A stretch of DNA of 24,363 nt from a bacterium (GTDB lineage Bacteria; UBP18; UBA7526). The stretch covers positions 1-24,363 of the forward strand of contig DRGV01000063.1 of assembly GCA_011049955.1 (NCBI GenBank), given 5' to 3'. A program made the translations under genes and the position numbers. The notes under the pieces were generated by a model. It was not told the origin of the DNA. It was given only the letters and a program-made list of their open reading frames with translations, and did no database searches. Positions 1 to 6,632 of the stretch are shown piece after piece. The stretch's first letter is position 1; each line of letters begins with the position of its first letter.

Positions 1-53
1 CAATAATGGGATTGGACGTTGGTGAAAAGAGGATTGGGGTTGCCGTATCAGAT
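1..53 (+). CDS. ruvX: RuvX/YqgF Holliday-junction resolvase, N-terminal fragment
   Basis: The plus-strand frame running through the ATG at 6 reads IMGLDVGEKRIGVAVSD, the hallmark N-terminus of RuvX (YqgF), an RNase H-fold nuclease-like protein linked to pre-16S rRNA processing and Holliday-junction resolution. The first Asp is the conserved acidic residue of the fold. The codon before the ATG (ATA) keeps the family pattern, so the true start lies just left of the window. After about position 53 the frame continues into antisense alaS sequence and stops at 135-137 with no further family similarity. RuvX is about 140 residues, so this is only the first 16 or so. ruvX commonly follows alaS on the same strand; here it faces alaS. 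I infer a chimeric join at a GAT/GATC microhomology (51-54), not a real gene end. Confidence 0.8.
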
Positions 54-2177
54 CTCCTTCATAAACCTGCAGGCTCCTTTTCCTGTCAGGGCCTCAATCC
101 TTCTTACCCCAGCGGCAATGCCGCTCTCGCTTACTAATTTAAATAGGCCGATTTCACCCGTGGCCTCCACCTGGGTTCCCCCACAGAGTTCCAGACTAAA
201 ATCCCCTATTTTAACTGTCCTCACCCTCTTTCCATACTTCTCACCAACCAAGAAGATGGCTCCTCTCTTCTTTGCTTCCTTAAGGTCCATCATAGAGACT
301 TCTACTTTAACATTTTTCCTTATCTTCTCATTGACCATCTCTTCAACTCGGGAGAGCTGCTCATCAGTCAAAGGAGCAAAGTGAGTGAGGTCGAAGCGTA
401 GCCTATCGGAAGAGACGAAGGAGCCCGTCTGCCTTACGTGTCTCCCTAAGACTCTCTTTAATGCTCCCTGTAATAGGTGGGTAGCAGTATGATTCCGGGT
501 AGTGGCCAATCTCTTTCCTATATTGATACCTGCCTCCACTTTGTCTCCTTTCCTGATACTTCCCTTAATGATTTTTGCTCGATGGACGATTATCTCTGGC
601 AATGGCCTCTGGGTATCCAGGACTTCTATCCTGGTTCCTCTCTTGGTAATCGTTCCGCTATCTCCTGTCTGGCCACCGGCCTCGGGATAGAAGGGAGTAA
701 TATCTAAAATAATATCTATCTCATCTTTTGCCTTTGCTTTCTTCACTCTTTTATCAGTCTTAATAATCGCCAATATCTCTGCTTTCAAAGTGGTCCTATC
801 ATATCCCTTAAATCTTGTTGCCTTAAGTTCTTTCGCCAATCTATTATAGATGGTCTTTACTCTCGATTGGCCAATCTCCTGCCAGGCCATCCTCCCTCTT
901 TTTTTCTGTTCTTCCATGGCCATATCAAATCCTCTCTTATCTAAGGTTAGATTATGTTCTGCGGCTACTTCTTGAGTTAAATCAATCGGTATCCCATAGG
1001 TATCGTATAGTTCAAAGGCCTTCTCTCCCGAAATCTCTTTTCTCTTCTCTCTCAATAGATGAATAAGAAGATCATCAAATACTTTCATCCCTTGTTCTAA
1101 GGTCTCCAGGAACCTTTTTTCTTCGCCCAGGACAATCCTTTCCATATGTTCTTTATCCTTTGATAGTTCTGGATAGGGCTCTTTCATAATGTCGATAACA
1201 ATGGAAACTAACTTATGGAGGTAGGGCTTGGCCAGCCCCAGGTTCCTTCCCTGTGATAGGGCTCTCCGGATAATCCTGCGAAGGACATATCCCCTTCCCA
1301 CATTGGAAGGTAAAACTCCATCATAGATTAAGAAGACGATGGCTCTCATATGGTCTGCAATGATACGCAGCGCCAAATCCTTTATCCTGTCCGGGCCATA
1401 TCCTACCCCGGATAGAGAGGCAGTATAGTCAATGATGGGTTTCAAGAAATCAGTATCAAAGGTATTCTCTTTCTCCTGTAAGATCATGGCCAATCTCTCT
1501 AAGCCCATTCCAGTATCGATGTTCTTCCTGGGCAGAGGTCTTAATCTTCCTTCCTGGTCCCGGTTATATTCCATGAAGACCAGGTTCCAGACCTCTAAGA
1601 ATCTATCGCAATCGCATCCCACACCACAGGTCGGTCGGCCGCAACTATACTTCTTCCCTCTATCATAGATGACCTCAGAGCAGGAACCGCAGGGGCCGGT
1701 AGGCCCGATGGCCCAGAAGTTATGCTCACTTCCCAATCTTACAATTCTATCTCTTCTAACCTTCTCCTCTTTATGCCAGATGTCGAAGGCCTCCTCATCC
1801 TCCTCATAGACCGAGACCCATAGCCTCTCTTTGGGAATCTTTAACTCTTTTATTAGAAATTCCCAGGCCCATCTTATGGTTTCTTTCTTACCGTAATCAC
1901 CGAAGGAGAAGTTCCCCAGCATCTCAAAGAAGGTATGGTGCCTGGCAGTCTTTCCCACATTCTCGATATCATTGGTTCTCAGGCACCTCTGAGAAGTAAC
2001 TACCCTCTTCAAGTCTGACTTTATTTCTCCAGTAAAGATGGGCTTAAAGGGGATCATCCCGGCAATGGTCAATAGAACAGTTGGGTCCTCAGGGATTAAG
2101 GAGCGAGAGGGCTGGATAGTATGTCCTCTATCTTTAAAGAACTCTAAGAACCTCTTCCTTATCTCATTCCCCTTCAT
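48..2177 (-). CDS. alaS: Alanyl-tRNA synthetase, C-terminally truncated at a chimeric junction
   Basis: Charges tRNA-Ala with alanine in the cytoplasm and hydrolyses mischarged Ser/Gly-tRNA. Visible in order: class II catalytic core with motif 2 (RHHTFFEMLGNFSFGDY, residues 79-95), the GPTGPCGSCSE segment (158-168), a Cys-rich insert (179-190) and motif 3 (DTGMGLERL, 221-229); then the editing domain with HTATH (563-567) and CGGTQ (665-669). The numbering is one less than E. coli AlaS, so nothing internal is missing. The last editing-site zinc ligand, normally His, is Gln669 (codon 171-173). The protein ends at residue 709, just after GVRRIEALTGKGA; the family is about 870-880 residues, so the C-terminal oligomerisation/C-Ala domain is absent. 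The TGA stop (48-50) lies in ruvX-derived sequence, so the end is probably artefactual. The start is supported by GGAGG nine bases upstream of the ATG. Confidence 0.95.
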   Translation of the reverse strand: MKGNEIRKRFLEFFKDRGHTIQPSRSLIPEDPTVLLTIAGMIPFKPIFTGEIKSDLKRVVTSQRCLRTNDIENVGKTARHHTFFEMLGNFSFGDYGKKETIRWAWEFLIKELKIPKERLWVSVYEEDEEAFDIWHKEEKVRRDRIVRLGSEHNFWAIGPTGPCGSCSEVIYDRGKKYSCGRPTCGVGCDCDRFLEVWNLVFMEYNRDQEGRLRPLPRKNIDTGMGLERLAMILQEKENTFDTDFLKPIIDYTASLSGVGYGPDRIKDLALRIIADHMRAIVFLIYDGVLPSNVGRGYVLRRIIRRALSQGRNLGLAKPYLHKLVSIVIDIMKEPYPELSKDKEHMERIVLGEEKRFLETLEQGMKVFDDLLIHLLREKRKEISGEKAFELYDTYGIPIDLTQEVAAEHNLTLDKRGFDMAMEEQKKRGRMAWQEIGQSRVKTIYNRLAKELKATRFKGYDRTTLKAEILAIIKTDKRVKKAKAKDEIDIILDITPFYPEAGGQTGDSGTITKRGTRIEVLDTQRPLPEIIVHRAKIIKGSIRKGDKVEAGINIGKRLATTRNHTATHLLQGALKRVLGRHVRQTGSFVSSDRLRFDLTHFAPLTDEQLSRVEEMVNEKIRKNVKVEVSMMDLKEAKKRGAIFLVGEKYGKRVRTVKIGDFSLELCGGTQVEATGEIGLFKLVSESGIAAGVRRIEALTGKGACRFMKEI

Positions 2178-2278
2178 CCCGTTAGGCCTCCGTTCTTCCT
2201 TCTCGAGACATATCTATAAAACCGAAACCGATTGGTGATTCTACAAATAATGACTACGGGACAAATAGGTCTAACGGG
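2178..2278 (-). promoter_or_regulatory. Inverted repeat spanning the spacer upstream of alaS, overlapping its ribosome binding site
   Basis: On the transcript, CCCGTTAGACCT (2278-2267) can pair with AGGCCTAACGGG (2189-2178): eight perfect base pairs, one mismatch, then three more. The downstream arm includes the AGG of the alaS Shine-Dalgarno sequence and ends directly at the alaS ATG. The upstream arm contains the UAG stop of the helix-hairpin-helix gene. A ribosome terminating there would open the stem, so translational coupling or repression of alaS is a reasonable inference. The loop is about 77 nt. Confidence 0.45.
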
Positions 2279-2882
2279 ATTCATTCTCAAGAGGCTCCTT
2301 TACAATAATTCGATCTTTGATTCTATCAAAGGTCTTTTTATCAATTCCCGGGACTTTCCTCATATCTTCAATTTTGTGGTATGGGCGATAGTCGATAATC
2401 TTTCGCGCTATGATTGAATCTATGCCGAGTACAATCTCTAATTGAAATTGAGAAGCAGTGTTGATGTTCACCTTTGGAATTTCTGAAAGAGGCACACCTA
2501 TGGGAACTTCGGATATAGGTGTTCCGCCTATACCTGGACTGTAGGATTTGATATAAAGGGTAAAAGGCTCTTTTGTTTCTTCTTCAGGAACAGGTAGAGC
2601 CCTTTCTTTACCAATTGTGATTAAATCCTTAAAGTGATAAAAATCTTTGGCACCTATTCCTGGGACATTCATAATCTCTTCAATACTTCTGAATGGACCA
2701 TGAAGATTGCGGTAATGAATAATACTCCGGGCAGTCTTAGATCTTATTCTTGACAAAGTCTGAAGTTCTTGGATAGTAGCAGTATTAATATTTACTTTGT
2801 CTTTTTCCATAGAAACGACAGAGGTAGCCAAAATGAGCGGAATCACCGTTAGGATAATAATTGCTTTCCAACCTGTATTCAC
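2271..2882 (-). CDS. Secreted or anchored protein with two ComEA-like helix-hairpin-helix domains
   Basis: The 203-residue protein begins with a hydrophobic segment (about residues 6-24), a signal peptide or membrane anchor. Two helix-hairpin-helix modules of the ComEA type follow: the first opens with VNINTATIQELQTL and contains VPGIGAK (about residues 30-92), the second opens with VNINTASQFQLEIVLGI and contains VPGIDKK (about 138-195). A proline-rich linker joins them. Such modules bind DNA non-specifically; ComEA proteins take up DNA in the periplasm, but many small helix-hairpin-helix proteins of unknown role look the same, so the function is open. The GTG start overlaps the recX stop by 4 nt (GTGA), implying coupled translation. 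The C-terminal residues and TAG stop lie in one arm of the inverted repeat before alaS. Two full modules in one protein is less common than one. Confidence 0.8.
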   Translation of the reverse strand: MNTGWKAIIILTVIPLILATSVVSMEKDKVNINTATIQELQTLSRIRSKTARSIIHYRNLHGPFRSIEEIMNVPGIGAKDFYHFKDLITIGKERALPVPEEETKEPFTLYIKSYSPGIGGTPISEVPIGVPLSEIPKVNINTASQFQLEIVLGIDSIIARKIIDYRPYHKIEDMRKVPGIDKKTFDRIKDRIIVKEPLENESR

Positions 2883-3358
2883 TCAGCTTTCTCCTTTATT
2901 ATTTTTAACACTTCCTGGATGGTATCGTAGGAAAAGCCCCTTCTCTGTAAGAAGCCATAGAGTCTCCTCTTAGTAGTTACCTCATCTAAATTCTGGTAAG
3001 ACCTCTTCAGTTTCCTCCGGATAAGTTCTTTAGCCAGTTCTATCTCCTCTTCCTCTTGATAGTTACCCAAGGTTTTCTCTATTAATTCTCTATCGATCCC
3101 CTTCTGGATGAGTTCCTGGTAAAGTCTATATCTTCCCATAGGCTTGGTTCTTATTCTATTCTCCACCCACATTCGAGCAAACTCTCTATCATCGAGAAAC
3201 TTTAATCTCTTGAGATTCTTGGTTACTTCAGAAATGACCCTTGAAGAATAGTCTTTCTTTTTTAATCTGTCCTCAATCTCCTTTATACTTCTTGGTCTGT
3301 AGGAGAGAAGCTTAAAGGCCTGGTCCTTTGCTTTTTCTTTACCTGAAATCTTTTTCAT
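2879..3358 (-). CDS. recX: RecX family regulator of RecA
   Basis: The 159-residue, highly charged and helical protein matches RecX in length and layout: an N-terminal AFKLLSYRPRSIKEIEDRL segment typical of the first three-helix repeat, then FLDDREFARMWVENR, GRYRLYQELIQKGID and a third repeat ending FLQRRGFSYDTIQEVL. RecX binds RecA filaments and modulates their recombinase and coprotease activity. recA is not in the window, although recA-recX-alaS clusters are known, so recX beside alaS fits. The ATG at 3358 has only a weak GGA upstream, supplied by the GACGG-word repeat that fills the preceding spacer. The stop overlaps the GTG of the next gene by 4 nt. Confidence 0.88.
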   Translation of the reverse strand: MKKISGKEKAKDQAFKLLSYRPRSIKEIEDRLKKKDYSSRVISEVTKNLKRLKFLDDREFARMWVENRIRTKPMGRYRLYQELIQKGIDRELIEKTLGNYQEEEEIELAKELIRRKLKRSYQNLDEVTTKRRLYGFLQRRGFSYDTIQEVLKIIKEKAE

Positions 3359-3363
3359 TTTGG

Positions 3364-3441
3364 TCCGTCAGTCCGTCTCATCCGTCGAATCCGTCTTATC
3401 CGTCACTAAATTGACAGACCGATGGATTGACGGACTGACGG
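3364..3441. repeat. CCGTC/GACGG word array with 13-bp perfect inverted repeat
   Basis: Repeated TCCGTC words at 3364-3404 are followed by GACGG words. The outer arms CCGTCAGTCCGTC (3365-3377) and GACGGACTGACGG (3429-3441) are perfect reverse complements. The array fills the spacer between the DUF748 gene and recX and reaches the recX start. No function is evident. Confidence 0.75.
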
Positions 3442-3473
3442 AGAGACAAAATTCGTATAATGCATTCAAAATT

Positions 3474-4925
3474 TTATTCTTCAATCCTGAGTTCTACTCT
3501 CTTCTTCTTCTTTTCTTCCTTAGTGCTCAATTTAATCTTCTCCTCAGGAATCTTGGCTTCTTTGATTAAGTAATCGGCTACCTTCCTGGCTCTCCTATAG
3601 GCCAGACTGGTTCCTCTCCATAACCCTTTCTCCCTCAAGGGGTCGACATATCCCTCAATGTGTAGGGGGGCGGTGGGATACTTTATTAAGAGGCGGGACA
3701 GGTCCACCAGTTTAGTAATCGTTCCTTTGGCCAATTTAGTGCTTCCCCTGACAAACTCGATGGGTAGCAGATAGATTTCAGAAATCCCTTCCTTAGTAAA
3801 GACCAGCTTTGCTATGGAACTAAAAGGGCCAACGATCGTCTCCTGAATGGCCCTGATAAGAGCTTTTAAGAGGGCGGAACCGATTTTAAAGTCTGGATCG
3901 GTAATATCACCCCTTACTGGAATATCCAATCTTATTCTTCCCTGGTCATCCCTTAGGACAGTAGCCAGAGCAGCGGGACCCATGCCCATCACCTTGACGA
4001 GGGAGGGCTCGGCACCGAGGAGAGGTTGGAGTTCGAGATTTTTAAATATCACTCTATTCATAGAATCCAACTCGTTCTTCTCACATTGGAGTTCGGTTTC
4101 AAGGTCCATTCTCCCCCGCACTAATTTAGAGGAGGTGATCTCTCTCTGATAAGGGGCAAAAGGAAGGAGATCTAAATCTTTAAACTGTAGACGGAAAGCA
4201 AAGTTAAGGGGCTTAACAAAGGAATCCTGGGATCCTTCCAGCCAAAAAGGGGTCTTCATCCCACCAGAGACTATCTGACCAGTAGCAGTATACTTCGCGC
4301 CGGCCGGGATTCTATTGGAAAAGTCTGTGGCCTCAATATCGATATCCCTTAGTTCAGTAATAAGGGGTTCTTTTGAAATCTTACCATCCTTGAAAGTAAT
4401 CCTACCTCCCTTTACCACCTGCTTTGGCTGGGCAAAGAGCCAGTATTTCTTCTTATACTTCTTCTTCTCTGGAAAGTTCCATTTTCCTTCCTCATTACGC
4501 TCTGAAAAGACTTCCGGCTGGTAATAGATAACATCGTCCATGATAATCTTCCTCTGAAGAAGGAGTTTATAACGAAGGCGAAATTCAATCTTCGGGATAT
4601 AGATGAAGGGTTCTTCTCCAAACTGATTGGAACTTATCATCTTTACCCCTTCAATAATTACTCGGTCGGTGAAGATGTCTGCTTTTAAGTTCTCACAAGA
4701 GACCTTAAAGGTTACTCTCTTTTCTATCTGGTAGATAATAATCTGTTCTGTGGTAAAGGAGGTTATGGGGTTAATATTAATAAAGAGAATAACGAAGAGA
4801 AGAAGAATGATAACAAGAGTGAGCAGACCTCTTATTCTTCTTTTAGGTTTTCTCTTCCTTCTCCCTCTCTTCTCTTCAACAGAGTACCATTTACCACTCT
4901 TTAAGTCTTTTCTTAAAGGAGCCAT
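3474..4925 (-). CDS. DUF748/AsmA-like membrane-anchored protein with OmpA-like C-terminal domain
   Basis: After a basic N-terminus a single hydrophobic helix (LLTLVIILLLFVILFININ, about residues 33-52) anchors a large periplasmic region. The middle has DUF748/AsmA-type features: the paired-strand segment ending in GKWNF, GGRITFKDGKI, and the family-typical GRIRLDIPVRGDITDPDFKIG followed by ALLKALIRAI. The end (from about LLPIEFVRGSTKL) resembles an OmpA peptidoglycan-binding domain, with GYVDP and LAYRRARKVADYLIKEAKI. The frame is open to 5060, but the extra 45 N-terminal residues are encoded by low-complexity repeat words, while the ATG at 4925 is preceded by GGGTGAG and starts a family-like N-terminus; I chose 4925. 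It follows two AsmA proteins, and all three share the same N-terminal motif block. A likely role is lipid or envelope transport between membranes with peptidoglycan tethering; this is inferred. Confidence 0.78.
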   Translation of the reverse strand: MAPLRKDLKSGKWYSVEEKRGRRKRKPKRRIRGLLTLVIILLLFVILFININPITSFTTEQIIIYQIEKRVTFKVSCENLKADIFTDRVIIEGVKMISSNQFGEEPFIYIPKIEFRLRYKLLLQRKIIMDDVIYYQPEVFSERNEEGKWNFPEKKKYKKKYWLFAQPKQVVKGGRITFKDGKISKEPLITELRDIDIEATDFSNRIPAGAKYTATGQIVSGGMKTPFWLEGSQDSFVKPLNFAFRLQFKDLDLLPFAPYQREITSSKLVRGRMDLETELQCEKNELDSMNRVIFKNLELQPLLGAEPSLVKVMGMGPAALATVLRDDQGRIRLDIPVRGDITDPDFKIGSALLKALIRAIQETIVGPFSSIAKLVFTKEGISEIYLLPIEFVRGSTKLAKGTITKLVDLSRLLIKYPTAPLHIEGYVDPLREKGLWRGTSLAYRRARKVADYLIKEAKIPEEKIKLSTKEEKKKKRVELRIEE

Positions 4926-4942
4926 ATTGCTCACCCGTATAA

Positions 4943-5098
4943 TTGCTGCTGCTGCAAGCCTCAAGTCGCAAGCCCCATGTTTAGGAATCGGTGAATCGGT
5001 GAGCCGGTGAATCGGAGATTTTCTCCGTTTCTCCCCTTCTCCGTTTCTCCGTTTCAACATTTCTGTAGCCTGTAGCTTGTAACTTGTAGCCTGAAGCT
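4943..5098. repeat. Degenerate short-word repeat arrays between two AsmA-type genes
   Basis: Three consecutive word arrays: GCAAGCCTCAAGTCGCAAGC (near 4950-4975), GAATCGGTGAATCGGTGA (from about 4986) with TTCTCCGTTTCTCC words (5020-5055), and TGTAGCTTGTAACTTGTAGC (from about 5066). The spacer holds no convincing gene. An apparent N-terminal extension of the downstream gene through it is rejected. Confidence 0.65.
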
Positions 5099-5104
5099 GG
5101 GTTT

Positions 5105-6556
5105 TTACTCTTTTTTCCTAAAAAGCCCTTCCAGGCCTTTAATTAATTCTTTTGCTGCTTCGGCCTCTTCCTTGCCTATTGCTTTTTCCAGTTCCTCCCC
5201 TACCGTATTCTCTATGGCTTTTTTGATTACCTTCTCCCATTTGGGCTGAAACTTGGGATCCTGAATGGTTCCCTTTAGTTCCAAGGGCAACGAGGCATTC
5301 CCTTCCTCATCCCTCAACTGAACCGGGACATCTGAGGACTTAATGAGTTTGGGGGTGGTTTTTACTGTAATGTCGAAGTCGAGGCTGCCCAGCAAGGAGT
5401 AAGTCCCCTGAACCAATATCTTCATTAGATCGCTATCCAGTGTGAAGTCTTCTGTCTTTACTTTTCCTTTGACCAAATTGAAGTGGCCACCCAGACTATT
5501 GTAGGGAATCTCTACTAAGGAAGAAACAGGAAGAAGAGTGGAAAGGAGCCTTAAAAACTTCTTCTGTAAAGGCAAACCACTTATTCTGCCCTCAGTAAGA
5601 TTTATAAACCCCTTTCCCTTGGCATTCTTCATCAATCTCTTTCCCTTTCCCTTGGCCTCTATTTCTAAATCAATGGCCAGTGTTCCATAGACCATATCTT
5701 TAGTGGTAGTAAGGGAGGAGAGGAGGTCGTTTATTTCCATCTTCTCTATCTTTACTTTCAAGTCATACTCTCTTTTCTTGAGATCGATCTTTGCTTCTGC
5801 TTTCAGTTCTCCCTGACAGGTTAAGACCTTTAGCCTCTCTATAGTAAGCAGGTCATTTCTGAACTCATAGGGGATTTCGAGTTTAGAGACTTTCAGGGGT
5901 TTCTTTGTGATGGGGTTCAGCTGGGCAGTCAAATCATTCAGACTTATCCTTCCCTTTGAAGCAAACCCTTCTTTCATCTCAATGCTGGAGTTTAAATCGA
6001 TTCCTGTCTTTAAAGACCTAAGGGCTGCTCTGCTTCTATCTTCAACGCTAATCTTCCCCTTCTTAATAGCAATTTGAGAGATGGTTATGGTTAGTCCCTT
6101 CTTTGCCTTTTTTTCCCCTTCCCCTTTTTTAGTAATAGATTTCGTCTCTGGCTTGACCCCTGCCTTTGCTTTTTTTCCTATACCGGAAAAGTTCCAAACA
6201 CCTTTTCTATTCCTCTCCAAAAGAATCTTTGGCTCAAGGAGGATGACCTTTTTAATGACCAGTTCTCTACGGAGCAGGGGAAGGAGTTCATACTTGACCA
6301 CAATCCTCTTGCCTTCGAAGAGGGGCTCCTTAGCAAAGCCTTCCTTGTTAGCCACCGTCACCTTATCCAGCCTTATGCCTCGCAAGAGGACAATCCTCAC
6401 TCGCTCAATGGTTACTTCCCGGTCTAAGATAGGCTTCACCTTTGCTAAGGCCAGGTCTTTCAGTTTCGGTGATGTGATGGGAATGGTGCAAAGCAAAACA
6501 ACAAGGACAACAATCACCCCAACAATAATCCCTACAATCTTAATTGGTTTCTTCAT
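5105..6556 (-). CDS. AsmA family protein (shorter paralogue)
   Basis: The 483-residue protein has an N-terminal transmembrane helix (about residues 6-27), then the AsmA N-terminal block: VTIERVRIVLLRGIRLDKV, VVKYELLPLLRRELVIKKV and a GVWNF end. A Lys-rich linker (about 125-150) leads to a C-terminal AsmA_2-type region with GRISGLPLQ, GHFNLVKGKVKTEDF and LDFDITVKTTPKLI. It closes with DPKFQPKWEKVIKKAIENT and a charged helix. It is clearly paralogous to the next gene upstream over about 100 N-terminal and 170 C-terminal residues but has a much shorter middle. AsmA-like proteins are long beta-groove proteins of the periplasm implicated in phospholipid transfer and outer-membrane homeostasis. The ATG has a strong AAAGGAGGG seven bases upstream. 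Confidence 0.85.
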   Translation of the reverse strand: MKKPIKIVGIIVGVIVVLVVLLCTIPITSPKLKDLALAKVKPILDREVTIERVRIVLLRGIRLDKVTVANKEGFAKEPLFEGKRIVVKYELLPLLRRELVIKKVILLEPKILLERNRKGVWNFSGIGKKAKAGVKPETKSITKKGEGEKKAKKGLTITISQIAIKKGKISVEDRSRAALRSLKTGIDLNSSIEMKEGFASKGRISLNDLTAQLNPITKKPLKVSKLEIPYEFRNDLLTIERLKVLTCQGELKAEAKIDLKKREYDLKVKIEKMEINDLLSSLTTTKDMVYGTLAIDLEIEAKGKGKRLMKNAKGKGFINLTEGRISGLPLQKKFLRLLSTLLPVSSLVEIPYNSLGGHFNLVKGKVKTEDFTLDSDLMKILVQGTYSLLGSLDFDITVKTTPKLIKSSDVPVQLRDEEGNASLPLELKGTIQDPKFQPKWEKVIKKAIENTVGEELEKAIGKEEAEAAKELIKGLEGLFRKKE

Positions 6557-6576
6557 TGACTTTCCCTCCTTTACAA

Positions 6577-6624
6577 TCGCCGAGACGCAGAATTTTTTTC
6601 TGCGTTTCTATTTTATTTTCGGCG
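6577..6624. repeat. Nested inverted repeat between the two AsmA genes
   Basis: The inner stem ACGCAGA/TCTGCGT (6585-6591 and 6599-6605) lies inside an outer stem CGCCGA/TCGGCG (6578-6583 and 6619-6624). It sits just upstream of the AAAGGAGGG ribosome binding site of the shorter AsmA gene. It is not followed by a U-tract on the transcribed strand, so it is not an obvious intrinsic terminator. Confidence 0.6.
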
Positions 6625-6632
6625 CTTTTGCG

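Noticed and set aside
48..2177. A naturally compact AlaS lacking the C-terminal domain
   Set aside because: The end coincides exactly with the ruvX-derived sequence, so truncation by a chimeric join is the simpler explanation.
4926..5060. N-terminal extension of the DUF748 protein to 5060
   Set aside because: The extra 45 residues come from degenerate repeat words, while the ATG at 4925 has a better ribosome binding site and family-like sequence.
6585..6605. Intrinsic terminator between the AsmA genes
   Set aside because: The stem is not followed by a U-tract in the transcribed direction, and a strong ribosome binding site follows, so readthrough is expected.
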